A stretch of 53,956 nucleotides of DNA from Sulfurimonas sp. (GCF_028714975.1 NZ_JAQTLH010000005.1:1-53956); one strand, 5' to 3'. Positions 1-19,002 are shown, numbered from the stretch's first letter. A program made the numbers and translations. Notes: generated from the sequence alone by a model not told the origin.

Positions 1-5
1 ATAAT

Positions 6-158
6 ATGAGAGAAGCAATACATTTAGGATGTGAGAAGTGTACTCGTCGTAACTATCACACTACTAAAAACAAAAAAACTCATACTGAAAAATTTTCAGT
101 AAAAAAATATTGCAAATTTTGTCGTGAACACACTGTTCATAAAGAGATGAAACTGTAG
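6..158 (+). CDS. rpmG: 50S ribosomal protein L33
   Basis: A 50-residue basic protein of the large ribosomal subunit. It keeps both CxxC pairs of the zinc-binding form of L33 (CEKC near residue 9 and CKFC near residue 37), so it should bind one zinc ion. The N-terminus MREAIHLGCEKC fits the usual family start, so the gene looks complete although it begins only 5 bases into the window and its ribosome binding site is outside. It is the first visible gene of the rpmG-trnW-secE-nusG-rplK order typical of Campylobacterota; tuf normally lies just upstream, but that is inference. Confidence 0.95.
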   Translation: MREAIHLGCEKCTRRNYHTTKNKKTHTEKFSVKKYCKFCREHTVHKEMKL

Positions 159-211
159 TATAGTTGCAATTTAAGCTCAAGTCTTTTGACTTAGCTTTGT
201 TGTTAAAATCT

Positions 212-288
212 AGGCGTGTAGCTCCAATGGTTAGAGCATCGGATTCCAAATCCGAGTGATGGGAGTTCGAGTCTCTCCACGCCTGCCA
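212..288 (+). tRNA. trnW: tRNA-Trp (anticodon CCA)
   Basis: A full cloverleaf can be folded. The acceptor stem AGGCGTG pairs with CACGCCT, the anticodon stem TCGGA/TCCGA encloses the loop TTCCAAA (anticodon CCA), the T loop is TTCGAGT, and the 3' CCA is genome-encoded at 286-288. It lies between rpmG and secE, its usual place in this phylum. Confidence 0.97.
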
Positions 289-348
289 CATTAATTATTG
301 TAAAGCTTTAGAGCTTTATTTATAATTAATGACGATTAGGAAAGTTAA

Positions 349-528
349 ATGAATTTAGGTACACATATTAGAAATGCAAAACTGGAACTAAGTAAAGTTA
401 TTTTTCCTACTAAAGGTCAAGTTAAACAAGCTTATATTTCAGTTGTAATCGTTGTAACTGTAATTGCTGCTTTTTTAGCTTTAATTGATTTAGTTATGTC
501 ATCAATTATGTCGGCAATTTTAGGATAA
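349..528 (+). CDS. secE: Preprotein translocase subunit SecE
   Basis: A 59-residue single-span inner-membrane subunit of the SecYEG translocon. A short amphipathic N-terminal part with the motif FPTKGQVKQAY is followed by one hydrophobic segment (about residues 30-52). This is the short bacterial form with one membrane helix. An AGGAAAG-like ribosome binding site lies just before the ATG at 349. It sits directly upstream of nusG, the near-universal secE-nusG pairing. Confidence 0.93.
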   Translation: MNLGTHIRNAKLELSKVIFPTKGQVKQAYISVVIVVTVIAAFLALIDLVMSSIMSAILG

Positions 529-537
529 GGGGTGGCA

Positions 538-1080
538 ATGGAGAACAAGAAAAGTAATCATCAGTGGTACTCTATACAAACATACGGGAATGAAAAAACC
601 GTTCGTTTGGCAATTCTAAATATGATACAAGAGATGGGCTTGCAGGAGGTTATAACAGATGTTATAGTCCCGACGGAAGATGTTATTGAAGTAAAAGAGG
701 GTAAGAAAAAAATATCTGAGAGATCACTTTATTCAGGGTATGTATTTGCAAGAATAGATTTAAACACTGAAGTTCAGCATCTTATCCAGTCAATACCTAA
801 AGTTTCAGGATTTATCGGTGAGGCAAACAAACCTACGCCGTTAAGCGAACACGATATTAACGTAATTTTAGATCGTGTTTCTAATCGTGCAGCACCTAAG
901 CCGAAAGTATTTTTCGATAACGGTGAAACTGTTCGTATAACAGAGGGACCTTTTGCAAACTTTACGGCAACGGTAGATGAGTATGATTTAGAGCATGGAA
1001 CTCTAAAACTTAATGTTTCAATTTTTGGTAGAGCGACTCCGGTCGATATCTCTTACACACAAGTTGAAAAAATAATTTAA
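538..1080 (+). CDS. nusG: Transcription termination/antitermination factor NusG
   Basis: Binds RNA polymerase and controls elongation, Rho-dependent termination and transcription-translation coupling. The N-terminal NGN domain begins with [13 protein letters not shown] and the C-terminal KOW domain has [18 protein letters not shown]. Length 180 aa is standard. I prefer the ATG at 538 over the GTG at 532 because the ribosome binding site AAGGGG overlaps that GTG and sits at proper distance from 538. Spacing to secE is 9 bases, so the two are probably co-transcribed. Confidence 0.97.
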   Translation: MENKKSNHQWYSIQTYGNEKTVRLAILNMIQEMGLQEVITDVIVPTEDVIEVKEGKKKISERSLYSGYVFARIDLNTEVQHLIQSIPKVSGFIGEANKPTPLSEHDINVILDRVSNRAAPKPKVFFDNGETVRITEGPFANFTATVDEYDLEHGTLKLNVSIFGRATPVDISYTQVEKII

Positions 1081-1099
1081 ATCAAAAAAAGGAAAAAAC

Positions 1100-1525
1100 A
1101 TGGCAAAAAAAGTTATGGGTTATATCAAACTACAAATTGAAGCCGGTAAAGCAACACCTGCTCCACCGGTAGGACCAGCTTTAGGACAACGTGGTGTTAA
1201 CATCATGGAATTTACTAAATCATTCAATGAAAAAACAAAAGATAAAATGGGGTTCAAAGTTCCTGTTGTAATTACTGTATATACTGATAAAAGTTTTACT
1301 TTTATTGTTAAGCAGCCACCCGCATCAGCTCTGCTAATGCATGCTGCAGGACTTAAAGGCGGTTCAAGTAATCCACTTAAAAATAAAGTTGCAAAGATTA
1401 CTCGTGCGCAGTTAATGGAAATTGTAGATAGAAAAATTGAAGACTTAAATACTTCTGATAGAGAAGCTGCAGCAAGTACAATTGCTGGTTCTGCTCGTTC
1501 AATCGGTATTGAGATTATAGATTAA
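1100..1525 (+). CDS. rplK: 50S ribosomal protein L11
   Basis: 141 aa, the standard L11 length. It forms the GTPase-associated centre with 23S rRNA and the L10-L12 stalk. The N-terminal proline-rich segment ([15 protein letters not shown], residues about 17-31) and the C-terminal rRNA-binding domain ([12 protein letters not shown]) are intact. It follows nusG by 19 bases with an AAAAGGAAA ribosome binding site. Confidence 0.98.
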   Translation: MAKKVMGYIKLQIEAGKATPAPPVGPALGQRGVNIMEFTKSFNEKTKDKMGFKVPVVITVYTDKSFTFIVKQPPASALLMHAAGLKGGSSNPLKNKVAKITRAQLMEIVDRKIEDLNTSDREAAASTIAGSARSIGIEIID

Positions 1526-1596
1526 TATCTCATTCAAATATCATCGACCACAATGATATAAAATTTTGTGGCAGAATTTCATAGGAGAATTTGATT

Positions 1597-2289
1597 ATGA
1601 GCAAAAGATATAAACAACTAATAGAAAAAATTGATGTTACAAAAGCGTACAGCGTTGAAGAAGCATCGGTTTTAGTAAAGAATTTAGTAAGTGCAAAATT
1701 TGACGAAACAGTTGAAATCGCACTTAACTTAAATGTAGATCCAAGACATGCAGACCAAATGATTCGCGGTGCAATCGTTCTTCCTCACGGTACAGGTAAA
1801 ACTGTTCGTGTTGCAGTTTTTGCTAAGGGTGTTAAAGCTGATGAAGCTAAAGCGGCAGGTGCAGATATTGTTGGTACTGATGATTTAGTACAACAAATTA
1901 AAGACGGTATATTTAATTTTGATATAGTTGTTGCTGCACCGGATTGTATGGGTCTTGTCGGTCAAATAGGTCGTATTTTAGGACCAAAAGGTATGATGCC
2001 TAACCCTAAAACAGGAACTGTAACTCCAGATGTTGCAACTGCAGTTAAAAATGTTAAGGGCGGTCAAGTTAATTTCCGTGTTGATAAAAAAGGAAATATT
2101 CATGCCGGTATAGGTAAGGCAAGTTTTGATGCAGATAAAATAGCTGAGAACATGATTTCTTTTGTTAAAGCTATCAACAAGCATAAGCCTGCAACAGCTA
2201 AAGGTCGTTATATTAAAAATAGCGCACTTAGCTTAACAATGAGCCCTGCTATCAAGCTCGACATTATGCAATTAGCAGAAATGAAATAA
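1597..2289 (+). CDS. rplA: 50S ribosomal protein L1
   Basis: 230 aa L1-stalk protein; in many bacteria it also represses its own operon. Family motifs include [16 protein letters not shown] and [22 protein letters not shown]. An in-frame TTG lies at 1591, but the AGGAGA at 1583-1588 is correctly spaced from the ATG at 1597, giving [13 protein letters not shown], the expected N-terminus. About 70 bases separate it from rplK. Confidence 0.97.
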   Translation: MSKRYKQLIEKIDVTKAYSVEEASVLVKNLVSAKFDETVEIALNLNVDPRHADQMIRGAIVLPHGTGKTVRVAVFAKGVKADEAKAAGADIVGTDDLVQQIKDGIFNFDIVVAAPDCMGLVGQIGRILGPKGMMPNPKTGTVTPDVATAVKNVKGGQVNFRVDKKGNIHAGIGKASFDADKIAENMISFVKAINKHKPATAKGRYIKNSALSLTMSPAIKLDIMQLAEMK

Positions 2290-2302
2290 TTTAGTAATTT
2301 TT

Positions 2303-2420
2303 AGTGCTTTATTCGTAAAGCACTATCAAGTTACTACTTTGGTAACTGCATTTTATGGACTGAAGATAATAGGCGCGAAAGCTTAATCTCCTATTTGAAG
2401 TGTTGTCTGGAAAGGAGATA
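2303..2420 (+). promoter_or_regulatory. Putative ribosomal protein L10 leader (rplJ leader)
   Basis: The 135 bases between rplA and rplJ are rich in secondary structure. A perfect 9-bp hairpin with a TTCG tetraloop spans 2303-2324. AGTTAC/GTAACT pair around 2329-2346. AATAGG (2368-2373) pairs with CCTATT (2390-2395) around a GC-GAAA-GC mini-hairpin, and the ribosome binding site AAGGAG follows at once. Position and architecture agree with the L10(L12)4-binding autoregulatory leader known from many bacteria. Assignment to that family is by position and folding only. Confidence 0.6.
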
Positions 2421-2424
2421 TTCT

Positions 2425-2904
2425 ATGACAAAAACACAAAAAGCTGAAATTATTGAAGTACTTTCAAATGAATTTAAAGATGCTCAAACTGTAATTTTCT
2501 GTGATTACAAAGGTTTGAGTGTTTCTAATCTTGAGGGTTTAAGAAAAATTGCTCGTGCTAAAGATGCAAAGGTTCAAGTTGTTAAAAATACTTTAGCAAC
2601 AATAGCATTACGCAATGCCGGACTCGAAGGTGTTAAAGTAAAAGACACTAATATTTTAGTATGGGGAGCTGATTCTGTTGCTACTTCTAAAGTAGTTGCT
2701 GATTTTGCTAAAGATAATGAGAAATTTGTAATTAAGTCTGCTTATGTTGATCGTGAGCCTGCTGATGCTGCTAGAGTTGACGCATTTGCTAAGCTTCCTG
2801 GTCGTGAAGAGCTTCTTGCTATGCTTGCTGCTACTTGGATGGCACCGGTTACATGTTTCACAATCGGACTTGACGCATTAAGACAAAAAAGAGAAGAAGC
2901 TTAA
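2425..2904 (+). CDS. rplJ: 50S ribosomal protein L10
   Basis: 159 aa protein that forms the base of the ribosomal stalk and carries L7/L12 dimers. Recognisable segments are VIFCDYKGLSVSNLEGLR near residue 24 and VVKNTLATIALRNAG in the rRNA-binding domain. The C-terminal helix that binds L12 is present (TCFTIGLDALRQKREE). The ATG at 2425 follows AAGGAG at the right distance; longer in-frame readings would run back through the structured leader. Confidence 0.97.
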   Translation: MTKTQKAEIIEVLSNEFKDAQTVIFCDYKGLSVSNLEGLRKIARAKDAKVQVVKNTLATIALRNAGLEGVKVKDTNILVWGADSVATSKVVADFAKDNEKFVIKSAYVDREPADAARVDAFAKLPGREELLAMLAATWMAPVTCFTIGLDALRQKREEA

Positions 2905-2997
2905 TACTCCATTAGGAGAGTTGAGCTTTAGCGTAGATAACGGAATTTTTCAATATCGTTATAAATAAAAAAATAAATAAAATTAAGGAGCTATATC

Positions 2998-3366
2998 ATG
3001 GCTATAACTAAAGAAGATGTATTAGAGTTTATTTCAGGACTTTCTGTATTAGAACTTTCTGAATTAGTAAAACAGTTCGAAGAAAAATTTGGTGTTTCTG
3101 CACAACCGGTTGCTGTAGCTGGCGGAGCTGTAGCTGCAGTTGCTGTTGAAGAGCAAACAGAATTCAATGTTGTTATTCTTGATGCTGGTGATAAGAAAAT
3201 CAATGTTATTAAAGTTGTTCGTGCTCTTACAGGTTTAGGTCTAAAAGAAGCTAAAGATGCAACAGAAAATGTACCTTCAACAATTAAAGAGGGTGTAGAT
3301 AAAGAAACAGCTATGGATGCTAAAAAGCAACTTGAAGAAGCTGGTGCAAAAGTAGAAGTTAAATAA
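2998..3366 (+). CDS. rplL: 50S ribosomal protein L7/L12
   Basis: 122 aa acidic stalk protein that recruits translation factors. It has the N-terminal dimerisation helices, an Ala/Val-rich hinge ([15 protein letters not shown], about residues 38-52) and the conserved C-terminal domain ([21 protein letters not shown]). TAAGGAG precedes the ATG. The 94-base gap after rplJ may hold a processing site. It is followed by a long structured spacer before rpoB. Confidence 0.97.
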   Translation: MAITKEDVLEFISGLSVLELSELVKQFEEKFGVSAQPVAVAGGAVAAVAVEEQTEFNVVILDAGDKKINVIKVVRALTGLGLKEAKDATENVPSTIKEGVDKETAMDAKKQLEEAGAKVEVK

Positions 3367-3377
3367 TTTCTGCTTTA

Positions 3378-3539
3378 GAATCGTGATGCAAAAAAATTAA
3401 TTTTTCGGCATCACGATTCGCATTTTCGGGCGCTTTTAAGAATGGATAGCAATCCTTTCTTGAAAGTGCCCTTATGTCGTTTATAAGCACTGTAAAAAAG
3501 CTCTGACTTTTGAGCTACAAATCATCTAGGGACGCCTAG
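3378..3539 (+). promoter_or_regulatory. Structured rplL-rpoB intergenic leader with consecutive hairpins
   Basis: The 230-base spacer contains no gene. It holds a perfect 12-bp hairpin, GAATCGTGATGC (3378-3389) with GCATCACGATTC (3408-3419). A second long hairpin has arms 3428-3442 and 3457-3471, 15 bp with two G-U pairs and a small GGAT/ATCC hairpin in its loop. AGCTC/GAGCT follows, then CTAGG-GACG-CCTAG at 3526-3539. No strong U-run follows, so these may be an attenuator or RNase III-type processing sites like the E. coli rplL-rpoB spacer. The function is inference. Confidence 0.6.
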
Positions 3540-3593
3540 ACACGATAAACTTAATCTTAATGATTGGGTATTAATAACAACTCACCGAGGTAG

Positions 3594-12252
<8,659 letters not shown>

Positions 12253-12270
12253 TAACTCACTTTAAAGTAA

Positions 12271-12296
12271 GCAAAACCTCTTAAGTGAGGTTTTGC
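12271..12296 (+). terminator. Hairpin terminator after rpoC
   Basis: GCAAAACCTC pairs perfectly over 10 bp with GAGGTTTTGC around a 6-base loop, 18 bases after the rpoC stop. The T-run is built into the 3' arm (GGTTTTGC) and a T-rich stretch follows, so termination may be partial. Confidence 0.7.
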
Positions 12297-12386
12297 TATT
12301 TGCTGCAATATCTATCCTATTATTTCTCACATAAAATATTAAATATTAATTCATACTTAAAATAAGCTAACTTTAATCACTTTTTA

Positions 12387-12392
12387 TATATT
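12387..12392 (+). promoter_or_regulatory. Possible -10 box for rpsL-rpsG-fusA
   Basis: The 210-base spacer between rpoC and rpsL holds no gene. A TATATT hexamer preceded by a T-run (CTTTTTATATATT) resembles the T-rich-plus-extended -10 promoters of Campylobacterota. An inverted pair AACTC/GAGTT lies downstream at about 12406-12427 in the would-be leader. The assignment is tentative. Confidence 0.3.
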
Positions 12393-12462
12393 ATTACGCG
12401 TCTATAACTCCCTAAAAAATAGTGAGTTAAATTCTACTGGAAAAATTAAGTAAAGGAATTGT

Positions 12463-12843
12463 ATGCCTACAATCAATCAATTGATTAGAAAAGAGCGTCA
12501 AAAAGTGGTTAAGAAATCAAAATCACCTGCTCTTGTATCATGTCCACAGCGTCGCGGTGTTTGTACTCGTGTTTACACGACAACACCAAAAAAACCTAAC
12601 TCGGCTTTGAGAAAAGTTGCAAAAGTTCGTTTAACTTCAGGTTTTGAAGTTATTTCATATATTATGGGAGAGGGTCACAACCTTCAAGAGCACTCAATCG
12701 TTTTAGTTCGTGGTGGTCGTATTAAAGACTTACCGGGTGTTAAATACCATATCGTTCGTGGTGCATTAGATACTGCGGGTGTTGCAAATCGTAAAGTTTC
12801 TCGTTCTAAATACGGAACTAAGAGAGCAAAAGCAAAAAAATAA
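12463..12843 (+). CDS. rpsL: 30S ribosomal protein S12
   Basis: 126 aa decoding-centre protein. It has the [13 protein letters not shown] loop with the lysine linked to streptomycin sensitivity ([11 protein letters not shown]) and the second conserved loop [17 protein letters not shown], which carries the conserved aspartate that is often beta-methylthiolated. AAAGGAA precedes the ATG. It heads the rpsL-rpsG-fusA group after the rpoC terminator. Confidence 0.98.
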   Translation: MPTINQLIRKERQKVVKKSKSPALVSCPQRRGVCTRVYTTTPKKPNSALRKVAKVRLTSGFEVISYIMGEGHNLQEHSIVLVRGGRIKDLPGVKYHIVRGALDTAGVANRKVSRSKYGTKRAKAKK

Positions 12844-12922
12844 CTTCTAAATAGAAGTATATAAAAATGTATTCAAGCAAACACAGGATAGCTCTTTAGT
12901 GAGATATTTTGAGTAAATTTGA

Positions 12923-13417
<495 letters not shown>

Positions 13418-13429
13418 TAGGAATATATT

Positions 13430-15520
13430 ATGGCAAGATCACATAAATTAGAAGATGTAAGAAACATCGGTATTGCTGCTCACATTGACGCAGGTAAAAC
13501 TACGACTACGGAAAGAATTCTTTTCTATACGGGGCGTGAGCATAAAATCGGTGAGGTTCATGACGGTGCCGCTACTATGGACTGGATGGAGCAAGAGCAA
13601 GAGAGAGGTATTACGATTACTTCAGCTGCAACTACTTGTGAGTGGAGCGGTAAACAGATAAATATTATCGATACTCCGGGTCACGTTGACTTTACAATTG
13701 AAGTTGAGAGATCTATGCGTGTTCTTGACGGTGCTGTTTCAGTTTTCTGTGCTGTTGGCGGTGTTCAACCTCAATCTGAGACGGTTTGGAGACAAAGAAA
13801 TCGTTACGGCGTACCGTCGATTGTTTTTGTTAACAAAATGGATAGAACAGGTGCAAACTTTTACCAAGTTGAAGAGCAAATTCGTACTCGTCTAAAAGGT
13901 AATCCGGTTCCGATTCAACTTCCAATCGGTCAAGAAGAGAGTTTTGCAGGTATTGTTGATCTTGTTACGATGAAAGCTATTGTTTGGGATAAAGATGCGG
14001 AGATGGGTTCTAACTATCATGTTGAAGAAATTCCTGCTGATTTAGTGGATAAAGCTGCAGAGTATCGTGAAAAAATGATTGAGTCTATCTCGGGTGTTGA
14101 CGGTAACGAGCATCTTGCAGAGAAGTATCTTGAGGGTGAAGAGTTAAGCGAAGATGAGATTATCGCCGGAATTAAATATGCAACAATCAATATGCATATC
14201 GTTCCGATGACTGCAGGAACTGCGTTTAAAAACAAGGGTGTTCAAACTCTTCTTGATGCAGTTGTTGCATATCTTCCATCTCCTTTAGAGTGTGCTCCTA
14301 TCAAGGGAACTATGATGGATGATGAAGATGTAGAAGTTGTTGTTCCATCAACAGATGACGGCAAATTTGCATCTTTAGCGTTTAAAATTATGACTGACCC
14401 ATTTGTTGGACAGTTGACTTTTATTCGTGTTTATCGTGGTTCTTTAGAGTCAGGTTCATATGTTCATAACTCTACAAAAGATAAAAAAGAGCGTATCGGC
14501 CGTATTATGAAGATGCATGCTATCAAGCGTGAAGAAGTAAAAGAGATTTATGCGGGTGAAATCGGTGCAGTTGTAGGTCTTAAATTTACTACTACCGGAG
14601 ATACTTTATGTGATCCGACTGATACTGTTGTTTTAGAGCGTATGGTATTCCCTGAGCCTGTTATCTCTGTTGCAGTTGAGCCAAAAACAAAAGCTGATCA
14701 AGAGAAAATGGGTATGGCACTAAGCAAACTTGCTGCTGAAGATCCATCTTTTAGAGTTCATACAGACGAAGAGACAGGTCAAACAATTATTTCAGGAATG
14801 GGTGAGTTGCACCTTGAAATTATTGTAGACCGTATGAAAAGAGAGTTTAAAGTAGAAGCTGAAGTCGGTGCGCCGCAAGTTTCTTACCGTGAAACTATTA
14901 GAAAAGAAGTTGATCAAGAGTATAAATACGCAAAACAATCAGGTGGACGCGGTGCTTTTGGACACGTATACCTTAAAGTTAAACCGGGTGAAGCTGGTGC
15001 AGGTTTCGTATTTCACAATGAGATTAAAGGCGGGGTAATTCCAAAAGAGTATATTCCTGCAGTTGAAAAAGGTTGTGCTGAAACAATGAGCAACGGTGTT
15101 CTTGCGGGATATCCGATGGAAGATGTTGAAGTTACTCTTTACGACGGTTCATACCATGAAGTAGACTCAAACGAAATGGCATTTAAACTTGCTGCTTCGA
15201 TGGGATTCAAAGAAGCTTGTAGAAAAGCAAATCCTGCGATTTTAGAGCCGTTAATGAAAGTTGAAGTTGAAGTACCTGAAGATTATATGGGTGATGTTAT
15301 CGGTGACCTTAACCGTCGTCGTGGACAGATCAGCGCAATGGGCGATAGAAGCGGAAACAAAATTGTTGATGCGTTTGTTCCACTTGCTGAGATGTTCGGT
15401 TACTCAACGGACCTTCGTTCTGCAACTCAAGGTAGAGCAACATACTCTATGGAATTTGACCATTATGAGGAAGTTCCAAGAAATGTATCTGAAGAGATCA
15501 TTAAAAAGAGAAACGGTTAA
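13430..15520 (+). CDS. fusA: Elongation factor G
   Basis: 696 aa translocation GTPase. The G1 loop is [14 protein letters not shown]3 is DTPGHVDFT and G4 is NKMDRTG. The switch I region ([15 protein letters not shown]) and domain IV/V segments ([13 protein letters not shown], and the closing [22 protein letters not shown]) are intact. It is co-directional with rpsG at a 12-base gap and closes the block before a strong hairpin. No second EF-G copy is seen in this window. Confidence 0.98.
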   Translation: MARSHKLEDVRNIGIAAHIDAGKTTTTERILFYTGREHKIGEVHDGAATMDWMEQEQERGITITSAATTCEWSGKQINIIDTPGHVDFTIEVERSMRVLDGAVSVFCAVGGVQPQSETVWRQRNRYGVPSIVFVNKMDRTGANFYQVEEQIRTRLKGNPVPIQLPIGQEESFAGIVDLVTMKAIVWDKDAEMGSNYHVEEIPADLVDKAAEYREKMIESISGVDGNEHLAEKYLEGEELSEDEIIAGIKYATINMHIVPMTAGTAFKNKGVQTLLDAVVAYLPSPLECAPIKGTMMDDEDVEVVVPSTDDGKFASLAFKIMTDPFVGQLTFIRVYRGSLESGSYVHNSTKDKKERIGRIMKMHAIKREEVKEIYAGEIGAVVGLKFTTTGDTLCDPTDTVVLERMVFPEPVISVAVEPKTKADQEKMGMALSKLAAEDPSFRVHTDEETGQTIISGMGELHLEIIVDRMKREFKVEAEVGAPQVSYRETIRKEVDQEYKYAKQSGGRGAFGHVYLKVKPGEAGAGFVFHNEIKGGVIPKEYIPAVEKGCAETMSNGVLAGYPMEDVEVTLYDGSYHEVDSNEMAFKLAASMGFKEACRKANPAILEPLMKVEVEVPEDYMGDVIGDLNRRRGQISAMGDRSGNKIVDAFVPLAEMFGYSTDLRSATQGRATYSMEFDHYEEVPRNVSEEIIKKRNG

Positions 15521-15528
15521 ACAAATTT

Positions 15529-15556
15529 ATAGTACTTTCCTTTTGGGAAGTACTAT
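15529..15556 (+). terminator. Hairpin terminator after fusA
   Basis: ATAGTACTTTCC and GGGAAGTACTAT form a 12-bp stem (one wobble pair) with a TTTT loop, 8 bases after the fusA stop. There is no long U-run after it. The next gene is on the opposite strand, so it could serve both directions. Confidence 0.7.
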
Positions 15557-15590
15557 CTACCTACTACATAAATAAATCAAAGCCCTTAAA

Positions 15591-15827
15591 TTATTTTACT
15601 TTGTTTCTGTTTTTTAAATGAAGCAGATATTTAACTATCAATCTTAAGAAACTAATGACAACATATACCACGGAAGTCCATAGTAACGGATGAAGATAAT
15701 TCCCTTTTTCTGCCATTAAACCAATTCTCTCTAAAGGAGAATTTAGTAAATCCGAGTGTTGCAAAACCGCTAAAACAAGCAGTATAAGTGTGAAGTATGT
15801 GAGTTCTGTTTTTATCTTTTTAAGCAT
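15591..15827 (-). CDS. Small two-span membrane protein of unknown function
   Basis: 78 aa with two hydrophobic segments (about residues 10-22 and 48-66) and a basic tail (LKNRNKVK). I do not recognise the family. Nothing resembling a ribosome binding site precedes the ATG at 15827. Instead a TATAAT box ends 6 bases upstream, so the message may be leaderless. The gene is convergent with fusA and follows bpt on the same strand after about 107 bases. Confidence 0.6.
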   Translation of the reverse strand: MLKKIKTELTYFTLILLVLAVLQHSDLLNSPLERIGLMAEKGNYLHPLLWTSVVYVVISFLRLIVKYLLHLKNRNKVK

Positions 15828-15833
15828 AGCGAG

Positions 15834-15839
15834 ATTATA
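15834..15839 (-). promoter_or_regulatory. -10 box immediately upstream of the small membrane protein gene
   Basis: TATAAT on the minus strand lies only 6 bases before the ATG and is preceded by regularly spaced T-runs over about 35 bases, the pattern of sigma-70 promoters in Campylobacter. The predicted transcription start would coincide with the start codon. Confidence 0.5.
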
Positions 15840-15934
15840 TCTATAAAAATTAAAAAATTAAAAAAATATATCTTAAAAAATGCAAAAAAGCAGTAGTGTT
15901 ATATCTTTTCGCAACACTTCAATTTAACGGTAGT

Positions 15935-16648
15935 CTAAAACCATATAGGATCTTCATATGTTTCAGGTTTTCCTGCTAAGGTTAGATAGGGTTTATATTC
16001 GGATTTGTACGAAAGAGACGGACAATCTTTGACATAATAGCCTAGATATACCCATTTTTTTTGAGATTTTCTTGCAAATAGTATTTGGTTATAAAGAGAT
16101 AGTTTACCAAGCGAGTATTGCGTATAATCGGGGTCATAGTAGAAGTAGATAGATGAAATGCCCTCTTCTAAGATATCAATTAAATCAACCCCGATAAGCT
16201 TATTATCCATAAAATATAAAACTTCATATCCAAAATCGTTAGAGGCATCTACAAAAGAGCTATAATAGTTTTGAGGCGTTGTAGGACTATATTCCCATCC
16301 TTTTTTATCTTTCATAAAAAGATGATATTTTTCAAAAAGTAGAAGATGTTCCTTTGTCATAGAAGGTTTTTGAATATAACTTTTTATATTTGCTGCTTTG
16401 TTGATAACTCTTCTTCGTGATTTTGTAAACTCAAAATTTTCTACATCAATTTTTATGCTTTTACACTCATCACAAACGGCACATACAGGTCTAAAATACA
16501 TTTTACCGAATCTTCTATACCCTCTTTCTATCAACTCTTGGCAAAAAGCGGCAGAGCAGTTTTCAATCGCCTTATAGTGTGTTGTTTGATTTTTATCCGA
16601 TAAATATGAGCATTTGCTATCGACTCTAAACTCTTTAAGTATATTCAT
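15935..16648 (-). CDS. bpt: Aspartate/glutamate leucyltransferase
   Basis: 237 aa. Transfers leucine from Leu-tRNA to proteins with N-terminal Asp or Glu, marking them for ClpS/ClpAP degradation in the N-degron pathway. The N-terminal domain has the cysteine cluster CSYLSDKNQTTHY followed by RPVCAVCDECKSIKI, and the C-terminal acyltransferase-like domain includes SSIYFYYDPDYTQYSLGKLSLY. It is divergent from the small membrane gene at 16690, with only 41 bases between the starts. Confidence 0.93.
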   Translation of the reverse strand: MNILKEFRVDSKCSYLSDKNQTTHYKAIENCSAAFCQELIERGYRRFGKMYFRPVCAVCDECKSIKIDVENFEFTKSRRRVINKAANIKSYIQKPSMTKEHLLLFEKYHLFMKDKKGWEYSPTTPQNYYSSFVDASNDFGYEVLYFMDNKLIGVDLIDILEEGISSIYFYYDPDYTQYSLGKLSLYNQILFARKSQKKWVYLGYYVKDCPSLSYKSEYKPYLTLAGKPETYEDPIWF

Positions 16649-16689
16649 ACAGGAAGTTTGACATAATTTTCTTTATAAAAAGGTGCTTT

Positions 16690-17022
16690 ATGAGAGAGAT
16701 ATTTATAAAAAATAGAATAATTATTTTTAGAACATTAGGTTTGGTTATGCTGCTTGTCGGCTTTAGTGTACATATTTGGACTTCCCCGAAAGAGGTGTTA
16801 ATCGAAAATGAGATTGCAGCTGCCAATGTTGCCAGAATGGAAGCAAGTGTGGCTGTCGCTAGAGTAAGTAGAAAAGAGGCTCCAAAATCGGAAGCTTCAA
16901 AATTTATTGAAGAGTTGGAAAATGCTCAAAATAAGCAAATACAATATCTAACCATGCTAAGCATGGCTTTAGGAGTCGGGTTGTTAGCTTATAGTTTTAT
17001 AGGTAAGCCTAAGAACGTCTAA
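16690..17022 (+). CDS. Membrane protein of unknown function with central helical segment
   Basis: 110 aa. One hydrophobic segment lies near the N-terminus (about residues 9-30) and a second near the C-terminus (about 86-105). They flank an Ala/Glu/Lys-rich stretch of about 50 residues (EIAAANVARMEASVAVARVSR) that looks helical and probably faces the periplasm. AAAAGGTG precedes the ATG. It converges on prfB with a 9-base gap. No family recognised. Confidence 0.6.
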   Translation: MREIFIKNRIIIFRTLGLVMLLVGFSVHIWTSPKEVLIENEIAAANVARMEASVAVARVSRKEAPKSEASKFIEELENAQNKQIQYLTMLSMALGVGLLAYSFIGKPKNV

Positions 17023-17031
17023 AAGAAGCCG

Positions 17032-18129
17032 TTATGAACGGTTTTGCGCAATAAGCACATCTTCAATCATTCTATCAATATCACCGTCGAGAATCGCGCT
17101 TATGTTTGTATAAGCTTCATTGCTTCTTGTATCTTTTATCTGTTGATACGGCTGCATTACATAAGAGCGAATCTGATGTCCCCAGCCTATTTCGCTTTTA
17201 GCAATTCCTGCAGTCTGAGCTTTTTGAGCCTCAAGCTCCAGCTCATATAGCCTTGATTTTAGCATTTTCATAGCCGTTGCTTTATTTTTGTGCTGACTTC
17301 TATCATTTTGACATTGTACGACTATGTTTGTCTTGAGGTGAGTTATACGGATTGCCGATTCTGTTTTATTTACATGTTGTCCGCCTGCACCGCTTGAACG
17401 GTAGGTGTCAATGCGAATATCTCTATCTTCAATCTCTATATTTATATCGTCGTCAACTTCGGGAGATACCATAACGGAGCTAAATGATGTATGTCTTTTT
17501 GCATTGGAGTCAAAAGGCGAGATGCGAACAAGTCTGTGAATCCCGTTTTCTACTTTTAGGTATCCATATGCATTTTCGCCTTTTACAAGAAGAGAAACAT
17601 CTTTAATGCCTGCTTCATCGCCCGCTTGATAATCCAGCACTTCAACACTCCATCCTCGTCTTTCGGCAAATCTTTTGTACATTCTAAGGAGTATTGACGC
17701 CCAATCTTGCGATTCCGTGCCGCCGGCTCCGGGATGAATGGAGAGGATGGCATTATTAGCGTCAGTCTCTTCGCTTAAAAGAACTTCTATCTCCATATTT
17801 CGTATAAGATTTTCAAGTTCTTCGGCACTTTTAAAACACTCGTTAATAGAATCTTCGTCGTTTTCCTCTTTTGCCATTTCGTAAAGCTCTTTGGCATCCT
17901 CAAGAGCGTTTTTTGCAAGACTGTATTTTTTTAGTTTGCGTTCACATTGAGTCTTCTCTTTTTGGATAACTGCCGCATAAGCCGCATCGTTCCAAAAATC
18001 TTGCGAGTTCTCCAATTCCGTGATTTCATCTAGGCGCGCTTCAAGTTTATCAGGTTCGACAACACCCGTAATATTGCTCATTTTTTTTGAAATATTCTTT
18101 AAAAGTTCCGTATATTCGTAATTATCCAT
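17032..18129 (-). CDS. prfB: Peptide chain release factor 2
   Basis: 365 aa factor for termination at UGA and UAA. It has the RF2 tripeptide SPF in [12 protein letters not shown] and the peptidyl-hydrolysis motif GGQ in [14 protein letters not shown]. The reading frame is continuous through the N-terminal region, so the programmed +1 frameshift used by E. coli prfB is absent. It is divergent from panC, with promoters for both within about 50 bases. Confidence 0.97.
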   Translation of the reverse strand: MDNYEYTELLKNISKKMSNITGVVEPDKLEARLDEITELENSQDFWNDAAYAAVIQKEKTQCERKLKKYSLAKNALEDAKELYEMAKEENDEDSINECFKSAEELENLIRNMEIEVLLSEETDANNAILSIHPGAGGTESQDWASILLRMYKRFAERRGWSVEVLDYQAGDEAGIKDVSLLVKGENAYGYLKVENGIHRLVRISPFDSNAKRHTSFSSVMVSPEVDDDINIEIEDRDIRIDTYRSSGAGGQHVNKTESAIRITHLKTNIVVQCQNDRSQHKNKATAMKMLKSRLYELELEAQKAQTAGIAKSEIGWGHQIRSYVMQPYQQIKDTRSNEAYTNISAILDGDIDRMIEDVLIAQNRS

Positions 18130-18147
18130 ATAATCAATCCAATAGTG

Positions 18148-18153
18148 TATAAT
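18148..18153 (+). promoter_or_regulatory. -10 box for panC
   Basis: TATAAT preceded by GTG (GTGTATAATTGCG) lies 27 bases upstream of the panC ATG in the short prfB-panC divergent spacer, giving a predicted leader of about 20 bases. Confidence 0.5.
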
Positions 18154-18180
18154 TGCGATTATATTAAATTGAGGCTTAAA

Positions 18181-19002
18181 ATGAAGATTATTTCTAGTCC
18201 ATTAGAATTAAAAAATTATTTAAAAAATAAAAATCAAACTATCGGTTTTGTTCCGACTATGGGTGCTTTACATGAGGGTCATATATCGCTTATCAAAAAA
18301 GCAAAAGAGCAAAATGCACTTGTTGTAGTCTCTATATTTTTAAACCCGACGCAGTTTTTAAAAGGCGAAGATTTAGATAAATATCCTAAGAAGGATGAGG
18401 CAGATAAAAAGATATGCGAATTAAGCGGTGTCGATGTTCTGTTTTTTCCGCAAGTTGAAGATATCTACGGCGTAGACGAAGTTAGTATGCTTGCTCCAAA
18501 AGTTAGAGGTTATGTTTTAGAGGGAGCTAGTCGTCCATCACATTTTAACGGCGTTTTAACGGTTGTAATGAAACTTTTAAATATAGTAAATCCGACACGA
18601 GCATACCTTGGCAAGAAAGATGCGCAACAGCTAAATCTTATATCTTTGATGGTAAAACAGCTTTTTATGGATGTAGAGATAGTTCCTGTTGATACGGTTA
18701 GAGAAAAAGACGGATTGGCTCTTAGCAGTAGAAATATCTACTTAACACCACAAGAGAGAGAAGAGGCACTCAAAATCCCGTCTTCTCTTCGCAGGGCAAC
18801 TGTTATGGTAACAAGAGGGGTGCTTGATTCTAAAGAGATAACATCCGATATGAGAGAAATTTTAGCACCGTTAGAGATTTTTTATGTAGAGATTTTAGAT
18901 CGTGAATTTAACCGACTTTTGGATGTAGAGATAGGAAATACGATTATTTTGGTTGAGGTAAAGGTAGGAACTACCAGATTACTTGACAATATTTGGCTTT
19001 GA
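18181..19002 (+). CDS. panC: Pantothenate synthetase
   Basis: 273 aa enzyme that condenses pantoate and beta-alanine with ATP. It has the HIGH-like signature [16 protein letters not shown], the NPTQF motif, the GAxRPxHFxGVLTVV region ([18 protein letters not shown]), and a KMSKS-like LSSRN site. The ATG at 18181 gives [13 protein letters not shown], a normal start; an upstream in-frame codon would add residues from the promoter region. The 3' end overlaps the convergent ftsI by 24 bases. Confidence 0.96.
   Translation: MKIISSPLELKNYLKNKNQTIGFVPTMGALHEGHISLIKKAKEQNALVVVSIFLNPTQFLKGEDLDKYPKKDEADKKICELSGVDVLFFPQVEDIYGVDEVSMLAPKVRGYVLEGASRPSHFNGVLTVVMKLLNIVNPTRAYLGKKDAQQLNLISLMVKQLFMDVEIVPVDTVREKDGLALSSRNIYLTPQEREEALKIPSSLRRATVMVTRGVLDSKEITSDMREILAPLEIFYVEILDREFNRLLDVEIGNTIILVEVKVGTTRLLDNIWL

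Noticed and set aside
64..291. 75-codon minus-strand frame over rpmG and tRNA-Trp
   Set aside because: It is antisense to a tRNA and a ribosomal protein gene and has no family resemblance.
12253..12429. Long-range pairing of TAACTCAC after rpoC with GTGAGTTA before rpsL
   Set aside because: Eight bases at a distance of about 170 in AT-rich DNA, spanning a terminator; chance is the simpler explanation.
13473..13895. Plus-strand frames within fusA
   Set aside because: Out-of-frame shadows of a highly conserved gene, with no ribosome binding sites of their own.
17032..18129. Programmed +1 frameshift in prfB
   Set aside because: The frame is continuous from the start to the stop with no in-frame TGA in the N-terminal region.
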